DNA of 36,009 nt, from NCBI GenBank assembly GCA_022925895.1, contig JAKSYS010000643.1, positions 1-36,009 of the forward strand, in the 5' to 3' direction. A model generated the notes under the pieces. It searched no databases and had not been told where the DNA came from. It saw only the letters and a list, made by a program, of their open reading frames with translations. The DNA comes from Fragilaria crotonensis (Eukaryota; Bacillariophyta; Fragilariophyceae; Fragilariales; Fragilariaceae). Below are positions 19,901 through 29,034 of this stretch, piece by piece (position 1 is the stretch's first letter; every line of letters starts with the position of its first letter). The position numbers were made by a program, and so were the translations under genes.

Positions 19901-20209
19901 GCAAGAATGCCAATCAAGCAGCATTGGATCGATCGCGTCGAGTACAAGCGAGAACATAAGGCTGTGGCTCGCGAGTTGCGCATGGATGGTGCCTTTGCGG
20001 AACAAGAACGACGACGAGAACAGGACAAGCGCGATAGCAAGGCTCGTGCGAAGCGCAATAAGAATTTTGCGTGGTTGGAAAGCGAACAAGGTGCTATGAA
20101 TCAACAAGTGGCACAAGGAGGTGGACTACTTTCGGGTGGTGGTATGGGCGCTGCTCGTGCGAAAGCCAAGAGTGCGAAGTTGGGCATCAAGAAGGGTGGC
20201 AAATTTTAG
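16903..20209 (+). CDS. NOP14: NOP14, U3 snoRNP/40S assembly factor with inserted Tudor-like domain; one frameshift
   Basis: Nop14 acts in nucleolar pre-rRNA processing within the small-subunit processome. Exon 1 (16903-18515) starts MAKRKTKAKRSLASLPKG. It has the family N-terminal block ending VDRRIGEFNMSQEDKMMARL, then acidic and Lys/Glu-rich charged stretches. Residues about 447-507 form a compact Tudor/Agenet-like domain (VGARVKANYR, WHDGKIAQVHTD, YDVDYDDGDYEDGV, HVRLVK) that is not usual in Nop14. The 246-nt intron (18516-18761) splits an Arg codon in phase 2. Exon 2 opens GEIPFVFEVP and carries the helical repeat region and SLAPRLEDPDRY. At about 19939-19942 the frame changes, and the conserved tail EYKREHKAVARELR to GAARAKAKSAKLGIKKGGKF continues in the next frame to 20209. 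A missing GA dinucleotide would account for it. The protein is about 1,020 aa, longer than yeast or human Nop14. Confidence 0.93.
18516..18761 (+). other. Intron of NOP14, 246 nt
   Basis: The donor is GCTAG|GTACGT and the acceptor TATGTAG|GGGTGAG. The splice joins a Lys/Arg-rich stretch to GEIPFVFEVP, matching the start of the conserved Nop14 C-terminal half. The reading phase (two bases plus one) is consistent. Confidence 0.85.
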
Positions 20210-20471
20210 TGAAGTATGGGATCAGCAATAATCTGTGCAACTTCGTACGACACTGCTTAGCCTGGGACGGTGCTCAGGCCTATTCTATGTCCAACACATG
20301 ACTGCGCGTCGTTTTCTTAGAAAATACTGTCCACGATTTTGCAAGTCCTGCACTACATGCCAAATCTACAAGGGGAGAATTGACCAAGTCGGACTCAGTA
20401 TCAGGTTTGACAATGATGGACTCGAAAATAGATCATCCCCATACACGAAACGCTAGTGACTTATGTAGCAC
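20210..20471. other. Convergent 3' intergenic region between NOP14 and NUF2
   Basis: These 262 nt lie between two stop codons of converging genes. No gene or stable hairpin stands out. Confidence 0.4.
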
Positions 20472-21904
20472 CTAAGAAATCTCAATGGCAGCCATCAATG
20501 CGGAGTTTTGTTCGAGTACTTTTCGTTCCATGAGACGATACCGCTCCATCATGTCGCTAATCTCTTCCTCAGTGCGTTGACGCTCCAAATCAATCTCTTC
20601 TTCCAAAGCCTTGACTTCAGCCTCTCCAGCTTCCACTCTTGCCATCCCCTCAGCTTGTTCGTTGTCAACTTGAATGAGCTTTATCTTGGCTTCTGCCAGG
20701 GCTTCCTTTGCCGCTTCCATCTTGATTTTGTGTTGCTTTGTCATGTGAATGATTTTCTCCTCGGATCGATGAATGCTTGCTTCCGTCGCTTGGATGCGTT
20801 CCTGCAGATCCGTGGTCTCCTTGATGATACCATCCCGTTCGGTTTGTAGCTTTAGAATTTCATCTTGAGCCTGAGAAATCTTGTTTGCACCTTCGAGCAC
20901 TTGTCGGACCAGACGAGTAGTCTGTGGAACATCCTTAATGGCTTGAGAGACGTGAACAATGGTTGTCTTTGTTTGCTGCCATTCTTCCTCTAACGAATTT
21001 GCTTCGTTCCGTACCTCGTGGAGAGTGTCTTGCAAGTCAGTAAGGTCTTTCTTTCGTCGTTCTGGTGAGGAAACAATCTTGGTCTGTAGGTTCTCATACT
21101 CATGTCGTTTCTCTTCGAGGGCTAGCTTAATTGTTGCCAACTCATTGTTCAGTTCATTGTGTTTCTTCTTCAAGTCAGTGGCCTCCTCGCGCTTGGCGGA
21201 TTGGACTTTGTTATTACGAGTAATTTCAATCTCGAGCTCCTCACATTCTTGCTTGATTTCTTCCATCTCCTTTCCTTTGTCATTCGATTCCGTTTGTACG
21301 ACAGCCAACTGCTCATTCAATTGCATGTTTTCATCGTTGACTTCCTCCAGAGCCATGATAATTTCCGTACGCTGTAAATGTGGAATGTGAGTTGGACTGT
21401 TGAACAATCATCAGCTACGGTTACTCACAAACTTGTGTAACTCACCGGCTCATTAAGTTCGGCATATAGTTTCAATTGATCCTCTCTGAACTTTGCCATA
21501 TTAATGGCTGCGGACAGCTGGATTCGAAAGCGCTTGGCCGTGGGCAAGAACAAGTCCTTGAGTCCAAAATCATAAATCCCACAAATCTCCATACACTTCT
21601 TCACATGAATGAAGAGTCGGACACTCTCAAAATCTTGATGCAATTGAGGAAATTTAGAAACATCATTCAGTACAAGCTTCATTTTAGGTGATTGCTGAAT
21701 CAAATCATCTTGTGTAATCCCACAACATGTATCGAGCAACTGCATCAAAACGTTTCGGACGCGATCCTTGTGACGAGCGGGCTCCACCAATTCAGCCTTG
21801 GTCAACTCAATGTTCAATTCAGACATGCATTGGAGAATATCCGAATGACGAAGGATCGGAAAGATGTATTGCGTCGTCGGATGACTTGCCGATGTCAAGT
21901 CCAT
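20472..21904 (-). CDS. NUF2: Kinetochore protein NUF2 (two exons, 452 aa)
   Basis: Nuf2 pairs with Ndc80 in the NDC80 complex, which couples kinetochores to microtubules. Exon 1 (21904-21446) encodes the N-terminal calponin-homology fold. It opens YIFPILRHSDILQCMSELN and continues with LTKAELVEPARHKDRVRNVL, then YDFGLKDLFLPTAKRFRIQLS just before the splice, all typical of Nuf2. Exon 2 (21371-20472) is almost entirely coiled coil (heptads through EEVNDENMQLNEQLAVVQTE, EEKRHEYENLQTKI, ERYRLMERKVLEQN). The 74-nt intron (CCG|GTGAGT to TACAG|CGTACG, minus strand) is phase 0. Human NUF2 is about 464 aa, so the length fits. I use ATG 21904, because upstream codons to 22012 look unrelated and lie close to an inserted MITE. 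Gene and fold are secure. Confidence 0.93.
21372..21445 (-). other. Intron of NUF2, 74 nt
   Basis: Minus-strand GT-AG intron (GTGAGT donor, TTTACAG acceptor), phase 0, between the globular head and the coiled coil. It is the shortest intron in the window. Confidence 0.85.
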
Positions 21905-22022
21905 GGCTCTGAGAACGATTGGGATGTTGTTGTGCTTCGTCCTATCATATATGATATGCTGCTGCGATGATGAAGGCCCACAAAAGAAGAGTATTCCAAC
22001 GGTGAAATTCAAAAATAACCGT

Positions 22023-22024
22023 TA
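22023..22024. repeat. TA target duplication, left
   Basis: A TA dinucleotide abuts each end of the MITE (this one and 22771-22772), the target duplication of Tc1/mariner-like elements. Two bases alone are weak evidence, but their position exactly at the repeat tips supports it. Confidence 0.6.
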
Positions 22025-22770
22025 CCAGTTAAAAACCGCTTTGAACCAATAATTCGCTTTGAACCAATGAAGTGGTAATTTTTTTGGTTCCTACGCAAAC
22101 ATTTGGTAAAAAGTCATATTCGAGCATTTTTTGTATGGAGAACTTGTTCATTTTCTCATGATGAAGAATTACTCTACTTGTTTAAAAGCAAGCTTGAGTG
22201 ATCTGTCTTACAGTGCATTGCACTGAGTTTTTGATTGGGAGAATTGTTTGGAGTTTGAGTTTTTCCCACGTTGAGCCGGGCCTCACTTTATATGCTACCT
22301 CACGGCGCTTTATATTTGTCAATGCTTGCGACATTTTTAGCTGCGCCTGAACTCTCGTACCGCGCCATGAAATCTACGTGATTAGTTTGGTAATCCATGA
22401 AATCTGGGGGTGCTGTCACAATCACAATATGAACATACACGTTGCCAAGTGCGTAGCAGTAGAAATTTGTTTGGCGAGAAAACATGTAAGCGTGTGAAAA
22501 AAACTACGCGCCCACCTATTGATTTTACTTAATGTACGTTTATTTTTTAATGTTCCGCATTGAACCAAAAAGTCCCGAAGCGAGGCCTTCAGAATGTTTG
22601 ATAACTCAATGAATACTTAGTCCAGTACAAGAATGATTCATTTTCAGCATAAACGAGAACATTGAAAAGAATTCTCAACGCAACGGAAATGAAGCTGGAG
22701 GCCGCGTGAAACAGATATCCTTAGTCGGATCGTGCGGTAAATTATTGGTTCAAAGCGGTTTTTTAACTGG
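22025..22770. mobile_element. MITE with about 31-bp terminal inverted repeats and TA flanks (Tc1/mariner-like)
   Basis: The left end begins CCAGTTAAAAACCGCTTTGA and continues to AACCAATAATT. The right end is the same sequence inverted, with one extra A in the A-run. TA occurs just outside each tip. The GCTTTGAACCAAT part of the repeat is present once more in direct orientation right inside the left end (22055-22067). The 746-bp interior has no frame over about 60 codons and no DDE motif, so the element is non-autonomous. It sits in the shared upstream region of NUF2 and REX4. The superfamily follows from the TA and the CAGTT-like tip and is not proven. Confidence 0.75.
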
Positions 22771-23065
22771 TACCACTACTCTGCCCGTGGCATCTCGTCC
22801 TTCCGGTGTCCGTTCCTGCTGTCATAGTTGCCAGTGAGCCAGTATTCTTATTCCAGTAGAAAATTGTCCCGCTTTCGAAGGTGCGGTAACAGTACGAAAC
22901 GCTCTACAGTACCGGTAGCCAGCAGCCACCCAACAATTTCGATCTCTTGCTCGATGACAAAATCTCACCGATCATTCCATTTCTATAGCCGCACTCGACA
23001 TTTTAATTAGTGCCTCTGATCTGTCTCCCTTTCTGCCTAGCAGTTATCACACTCAACTCTCAGCC
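22771..23065. promoter_or_regulatory. REX4 proximal upstream region
   Basis: About 295 nt lie between the MITE and the REX4 start. A GTAC/CCGG cluster occurs near 22890-22920. The NUF2 upstream stretch (21905-22022) lies on the other side of the MITE, so the insertion split what may once have been one shared promoter. Confidence 0.35.
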
Positions 23066-24171
23066 ATGACAGCAGGAGTGTTCTACACAAAGAAACAAAG
23101 GGTACAATTGCGAAAACGGAGACAAAAGAAGCGCAAGGCACTTTTAGAAAATGGCGATGGAAATGACGATCAACCAGCTGCAGCAACAGAAAATGCAAAG
23201 AAACGAAAGCTTCCGGTGGAACACGAAGAAGTTCCTGATGCTGCACCGATTGAAAAACCTTCAAAACCTCTTATCATTATTATTCCTGCTGACCTTGATG
23301 CCAAGGCGGTAAAGAAGTTTCGAAAAGATGCTCGTCGCAAAAGCTCGACTCGACGGATCCGACCCTAACGGGGACCGCCTGAGATTTGTAATGGAAGGCC
23401 AGGAAATCACAAGTGACGATAATCTCAATGACGAATCGGCACAAGACAAGAGCGACGAACCTGTCAAAAAGAAACCAAAAAAATCATTCCCATCCATCAA
23501 TGCCCTATTACAACAAAACAAACTCGACCAATCCAAACAACAACAGGAAGCTGCTGTCTTACAGGCACAAAGTGCATTACCATCATCCTACACGAGTCGT
23601 TATGTTGCGATTGATTGTGAAATGGTGGGGATTGGTACCGACGGCAAACAGTCGGCACTGGCCCGTGTCTCCATGGTGGATTGGCATGGCGAAGTTCTGT
23701 TGGACACGTTTGTTCAAGTTCCCAGTCGCGTGACAGACTTTCGAACTCATGTCAGTGGTGTCACTGCGAAAGACATACAACCACGAGCTACTAATAAAGA
23801 TGGTAGTCATAATGGTGGTGCCATGGATGTGAAAGTTTGTCGGGAAAAAGTGGCAGCGATTTTAAAAGACAAAATATTGGTGGGACATGCCTTGCACAAT
23901 GACTTGCAAGCACTGTTGTTGCAACATCCCAAGGAGGACATCCGCGATACTGCCAAGTACAGACCGTTTCAGAGTTGCAGGTATCAAATGGCGTCCACGA
24001 AAGTTGAGGGATTTGGTTAAGCAACATTTGGGGAAAGATATTCAAGTTGCTGGAGAGGCTCATGACTCTATTGAGGATGCAAGCTCGGCAATGGAACTCT
24101 TCAAATTAGTAAGAGAGGAGTGGGAGAAGGAGATTGAGGCGAAACAAAAGAAGCTCAAGAAGAAGAGATGA
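23066..24171 (+). CDS. REX4: REX4-type DEDDh RNA exonuclease; two frame changes
   Basis: Rex4-family 3'-5' exonucleases take part in pre-rRNA processing. The start at ATG 23066 opens a basic N-terminus (TKKQRVQLRKRRQKKRK) that probably gives nucleolar targeting. The exonuclease motifs are complete: Exo I in YVAIDCEMVGIGTDGKQSAL (Asp and Glu), THVSGVTAKDI, Exo II in LVGHALHNDLQALL, DTAKYRPF, and Exo III in AHDSIEDASSAMEL (His and Asp). The order and spacing are those of REX4/ISG20-like enzymes. The reading changes frame at 23339-23342, where AAAA appears one A too long, and again at about 23970, where one extra C or a missing AG separates DTAKYRPF from the conserved KWRPRKLRDLV. There is no intron-like sequence at either point. 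The gene otherwise looks functional, so these are likely sequence errors. Confidence 0.9.
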
Positions 24172-25238
24172 TTGATCCCACGCTTGGACTAAGATTGTTC
24201 CATTTGCGTCAAACATCGAATCATTGTTGCTTGTGCTCTACACAGGTACATTAAGCCATGATGATGTCATTGCTCCAAGTACACCAGTTTTTTACAGCGT
24301 AGTACACGAATTCTATGTGGCCATGGCGGATTCCATAACAGCATCCCTATCTGGGATTTCGTGCCCGCCTATGGCATGTAGGACTTGCGTTTGACCACGC
24401 AGCCTTGGACTGTTTGTGGCAAGACAGCCCAGGCCCCAAGCCTCAGAACTGTCCTTCATCTCTGACGACTACAAGAGATCTGACGAAGAAACTGACAAAC
24501 TAGCCAATGCTTTAAAATACAGTTTTACCAAATCTTCTTCTGTAGATACCACCAGATCTCTTGTTTCTTTTCCTTGTAATTTTCAATTGTTATCTCGCCA
24601 GATGTTATAAAGGAGGGGATGGCGCCAATATGCATCGGATTGTGCAACAACCAGGCAACATGCGCTAGCGATCGCGCCTCCCTGTCCTGAAACCTTCCGT
24701 TGTTCCTGTGAAAAATATAGACATATTCAAACAATGCGAAATGTAAAGGGGTTAGGGGTTACCAAGGTCGTCATAGAGACCACTAGATTTACTCCGACTA
24801 GGATGGCATTACCTTCGTTCACACCCTCTAGTAGAGATTAGTATCCTCATTGGTATCTTTTGGTCCTTTTTTCTAATGTTCTTCCGCTCTCCTGAATATC
24901 GGCGAGTAGCAAGAAGTACAATCAATTACTCGGAGTATTAACTTGCACTAGATAAGTCCTAGCTTGCCATTGCTCGCCATTGACTTCCTTTCCCCATCGA
25001 TATCATGATCTTCCCTAGGTTTTTGTCATGCAAGAAGTCATCCTCTCCTCGCCATCCTCGGTGCCGAGCACCTAGGGTTACGGGTGATATATGTACAAGC
25101 TACGACTAGTAGCTATGATACTACTGCACTAGTACCAGTAGTCCCACCGTGTACAGTACAGTACATGTTGCTCGATCCACACTCCAAACTCCAAACACCC
25201 CACACCAATCGAATCTACTGTTGTTTGTACAGAATACA
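24172..25238. other. Intergenic DNA, no gene seen
   Basis: About 1.07 kb without a convincing frame. The longest frames (24416-24610 plus and 24525-24734 minus) show no domain. The TACTCGGAGTA quasi-palindrome is at 24927-24937. GTAC, CTAG and ACTAGTACC units recur at 25095-25165, near the start of the sarcosine-oxidase gene, and may belong to its promoter. Confidence 0.45.
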
Positions 25239-26415
25239 ATGCTGGATGTTGTTGTGGTTGGGTTAGGAGGCGTCGGTTCCTTCTGTCTCCGTTCGTTGTC
25301 GAAACAAAGTCGAGGATTGAGGGTTGCAGGAATCGAACGGTATTCACGACTCCATGATCGTGGATCGTCACATGGTGGGAGTCGGATCTACCGCAAGGCC
25401 TATTTTGAAGGACCCGCTTATGTGCCTTGGATTCAATATTCTGAACAAGTGTTTCGTGACGAGTTAGGTGAAGGAATTGTGGAGAATTGTGGGACGTTGA
25501 TTGTTGAAGAACAAGGAGGACCTCTTATAGACTCGTGCAGAAATTCGGCTCAAGAGTGGAACATTCCTTCAGAATTTTTGACAAATCTAGACCTGAGACA
25601 TCGGTATCCCCAATTCAAACTTGCGTCCAACAATACTGTTGGACTTCTCGAACCCGGTGGAGGATTCATCCGACCGGAGAAAGCCATGGAAGCTGCATTG
25701 AACGAGGCCGAAGCTAATGGTGCCGAAATTTTAGAAGAGGTTATTGTGGATCGCCTGACGGAAGTCGACAACCACGTCGAAATTCATACCATACAGAACA
25801 ATTCTCCTGGCATAATGATAAGGGCGAAAGCGGTTATTATCGCAAGCGGATCATGGACGTCAACTTTGATTCCATCCTGGGCTCCATATCCTGACAGCGA
25901 CTCGACAGGTACAAGCCTGGATCGACGTTGGTGAGGATGAATCATATCTACCGAAGAACTTTCCTACTTGGTGCATGTCAACACCTCATCATCCCATTAC
26001 ATTGTATGGTGTCCCCAGAGACCCTCTAGGTGATATAACTCCCCCTGGCTGGATTAAATTTGGTTTGCACGGGCGAGACGACCGCGTCGCTGATCCCAGC
26101 TCCATGTCGCGCTTAGTTACAGAGCAAGAGCAGCAAGAACTACAAGAGGCTGCCAATGTTTCTCTGCATTGTTCCTCCAGTTCATCATCGTCAATTTCGT
26201 CGGCTAAACCCTGCCTGTACACCATGTCGCCCGACGGTCACTTTCTACTCGGAAGGCCCTCCGAGTATAAACGTGTGGTGGCAGCCTCCGGATTGTCTGG
26301 TCATGGCTTCAAGATGACGCCAGCGCTTGGAGAAATGCTTTGTGATTTGGTTCTAGGGGAAGACTTTGACAAATGGAATGCTGAGTCTCTATCTCCAAGC
26401 AGATTTCAAGCGTAA
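25239..26415 (+). CDS. Sarcosine oxidase/PIPOX-like FAD-dependent amine oxidase; one frameshift
   Basis: This family (MSOX/PIPOX, N-methyltryptophan oxidase) oxidises N-methyl or cyclic amino acids with a covalent flavin. MLDVVVVGLGGVGSFCLRSL is the FAD-binding GxGxxG strand. HDRGSSHGGSRIYRKAYFEG is the conserved active-site segment. LLEPGGGFIRPEKAMEAAL follows. CLYTMSPDGHFLLG holds the Cys that carries the covalent flavin in the family, and SGLSGHGFKMTPALGEMLCD closes the fold. Near 25890 the frame shifts from SWAPY to LTATRQVQAWIDVG, which reads correctly if one C of the CC at 25890-25891 is removed. An in-frame ATG exists upstream at 25149, but the family start is at 25239. The C-terminus (RFQA) shows no peroxisomal SKL signal. 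A Ser run near residue 300 is an insertion. Converges with DNAJC11, only 4 nt away. Confidence 0.88.
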
Positions 26416-26419
26416 CAGT

Positions 26420-28214
26420 CTAGCGTACTCTATCTTTAGATCCTAATGCGGTAGCTCTGGGGCTCGGTAGAACAAGCTCGTCCGTGTCGTTGATGGTAAT
26501 TTCGTAGGTCTCCTCGCCGAACGTATACCGTATTCGAAGTTGAGGCACTGGCTGCGCATCATTGGAGACCTCACTACTCCATAGCCAACTCCGCAACCAT
26601 GAGAAACGACGACGTTGAGGGGGAGGCAAAGGTGGTAGCAGTGGATAAAATCCCAACAAGCTACTCTTGGATCCAGCGGGAAGGCACAAGGTGGAATTGC
26701 GCACCCAGAACTGCAGCTGCGTCGCAACATCCACCGACGGACCTCCATGGTCTACAAAATACTGCGCCTGGTAGATGTACAAGCCATTGCATTGCTGCTC
26801 TCGTTCCATATTTCGCTCGGCTGTGGGCCTCATGAGGACTAATTGCTGTTCCGCGTCGCTCTTCGCCTTCACAATACTTGTTTCTGCAGCATCATCAAAA
26901 GTAGAATCGTGATCTGTAGCGGGTTTTAGACGATCCTGGGTAGTATCATGAATGAGATCACCCAACACATCGTCTAGTATGAGTGTCAAGAGTGAAAACC
27001 AAATATATGACATTCGGTAGGTTGGATTTGTGACGCAGCAAATGGAGATTGGGAGTCGAAACGTGAAGTTGCCTCGTTCCGCTTGCAACAACCACGTCAA
27101 GCCAGTGCTGGTCTGGTGTTGAATTCCCATGCTTACGTTGGAATAGGATGTGAGTGATCGTGAAAGGATTGCCTTCCACTCTACACCTCTAGGTTGCCAG
27201 GCAAACGATAGCAATCCCGTCCTGCCAACGCCAAAATCTTGTTTGGTTACTATCTTGATTGGATATTGGTTGACGCCCAGGTTTAACTTTACAGAACAGG
27301 TGGGATATTCATCGGACAGAGAAGTCAGTGAAAGGAGACCGTACTGCATCGATAGATCACTCCCAATCCCCAACGCCCACGATCCTCGAAACATGTTGTC
27401 CCATAGGTCTCGATGTGATACCACCGAGAGGGCCAACTTTTTCGAGCGCGGCATCGTTCTCACAGACGTCATCACGACAGTGCGGCTTTCCAAGGCCCTG
27501 CTAGTGGAAAGTGTGAATATCATTGGATCCGCCAGATCGACACTGGACGATATTTGGGTTCCCTTTTGAGGCTTGTAACCAACATTGACAGTACCCGATG
27601 CATTTCCCATTCCTTTCCTGACGGATGAATTGATTCCGACACTCATATCCCACTTGGAATTAGATCTCGCAGATGTGGTGACTGAGATCATTGCTGACGA
27701 TTGTTCTGGAATATCCAGAGGTTCATCACCTTCACCCGAAAATGCGGTTGACTGAATGGAGCAAGGGAAATCCATGGTGGTTCGTATTTGCGGCCCGGTC
27801 CTCGGCATCAATGCTGGCTTGTAGCAGAGCCTTGGCAACATAATTCCTAGCCTGTTTCCTTTGACCTCGTTGATGAAATCTCAGTAGCGTTGGGTACAAA
27901 GCTTCTGGATCGGTCGAATGCATGGTCCTTCGGACAATGACAGTGGCATCGTGTCCGCAATCATCATACACCAGACGCAGGACAGGATCCATCAAGAGAT
28001 CATGAGCATTCTTAAATTTAACAAAAACTTGTTGTGCGGCATCTCGAGAGGGTCCAGGTGGGTGCTTGTCGGGATGAAAGGTGCGTGACAACGTTTTGTA
28101 TGCACTTTGGATCATGACATCCGATGCATCCCGATCGACTTTGAGAATCGCATAGGGATCATCCACCATCAACTGCAGCAGTTGAGTCTCCTCTTGATCA
28201 CTTTCGTCATTCAT
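26420..28214 (-). CDS. DNAJC11: DNAJC11-type J-domain protein; one frameshift
   Basis: DNAJC11 is an outer-membrane J-protein linked to the MICOS/SAM cristae machinery in animals. The N-terminus is a J domain (DDPYAILKVDRDASDVM) with HPD at residues 47-49 (RTFHPDKH). Then comes an Arg/Gln-rich helix (LRFHQRGQRKQARNYVAKAL). After a frame change at about 27770-27790 the reading continues MDFPCSIQSTAFSGEGD and through a region of beta-strand character (MSVGINSSVRKGMG, SLTSLSDEYPTCSVKLNLGV, FAWQPRGVEWKAILS). The family C-terminal DUF3395 region follows (CNGLYIYQAQYFVDHGG, VDVATQLQFWV, LLGFYPLL, LRIRYTFGEETYEITIND). One base too many in the CC-rich stretch explains the shift, and no intron fits. 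The gene is about 600 codons and converges with the oxidase. The identification comes from domain order and the C-terminal region. Confidence 0.85.
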
Positions 28215-28458
28215 ACTTCCAATGTAATTTAAACGATCCTCGATCAGCAGTCGAGGAGGGAGGAAGTGATGTCTGATGTCTTTGTGTAGGTTTCACAGGT
28301 GGCAGGTCAAGTTCATATCAAGACTGACATTGCCTTGTGAGTGCGCCGTTGATGAGAGGTCAGGACTCCGTGTACCAGGTACTGTGACTCTGTGACACTC
28401 TAGAGTATAGTAACAGTATTACCGTCCACTGTATGATACGATGTTTTAAACACCGAGT
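28215..28458. promoter_or_regulatory. DNAJC11 upstream region up to the copia LTR
   Basis: The retrotransposon's 3' LTR begins 244 nt from the DNAJC11 start codon on the same strand. The remaining native promoter is therefore short, and LTR sequences may influence it. GTAC and ACTCTAGAGT units occur at 28380-28440. Confidence 0.4.
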
Positions 28459-29003
28459 TGGGAGACTCGTGAGCTCGTGAGCCAGAAGCTGCGAGTCTAC
28501 TCTGTTAGGGTGAGGGCTTGTTCGGTTCAGTCCTAACAAATATTAAATCCTAAAACTTATAATCTAAACTAGTAGATCGATCTCATGCAATGATTCCAGA
28601 CAGGGGTCGCTGTCCGTTTAGAGACGGTCGCGGAGTAGCAATTGAAGCGATGTGGAGCACCTTGATTGCTAAACCTCAATCGGTAGTAGAGACGACACTA
28701 TCACTGCAATGGCCGTTGCAGCGGAGTAGATAGTGTGAAGGAGCAGGACAGTAGTCGTTGGAGCAGGACAGTAGTCGTGGAACGACTAGGCTGTAGGACA
28801 GTGTCAGTCCAACAGTACAGTAGCCGGTTCCAGTAGACCGTCTGCCGCAACTCTCCCTCTCATTGCTTGAGACGTAGGTACGGTATACCAGTCACACGCA
28901 CTATGCGGCGCATGACTCACAATTGCATCACTTTCATTTTCTCGTCACATCGGCATTTCAATCTAGTTAGCCGTTTGAGAGAGAGGTGATGTTGTCATTC
29001 ACA
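28459..29003 (-). repeat. 3' LTR of the copia element (inner boundary approximate)
   Basis: The outer boundary is the TG of TGGGAGACTCGTGAG at 28459. It matches the right-hand copy from 35622 for about 390 nt until the window ends. The inner edge cannot be aligned. I place it at the CA at 29002-29003, before the pol stop at 29035, as the nearest plausible TG...CA end. The LTR contains a 20-21 nt tandem duplication (GGAGCAGGACAGTAGTCGT units at about 28739-28781). It also has an 8-nt duplication, CTCGTGAG, that the other LTR lacks. Confidence 0.8.
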
Positions 29004-29006
29004 GAT

Positions 29007-29027
29007 TTGAACAGCGGAGCTGTTCAA
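29007..29027. repeat. Perfect hairpin between pol stop and 3' LTR
   Basis: TTGAACAGC and its inverse GCTGTTCAA are separated by GGA. The hairpin lies 7 nt beyond the RNase H stop codon. No polypurine tract is obvious here, although copia elements normally carry one at this place. Confidence 0.6.
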
Positions 29028-29034
29028 GGTAAGG

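Noticed and set aside
24416..24734. Short frames on both strands between REX4 and the oxidase
   Set aside because: They are mutually overlapping, have no domains and have no leader-like sequence.
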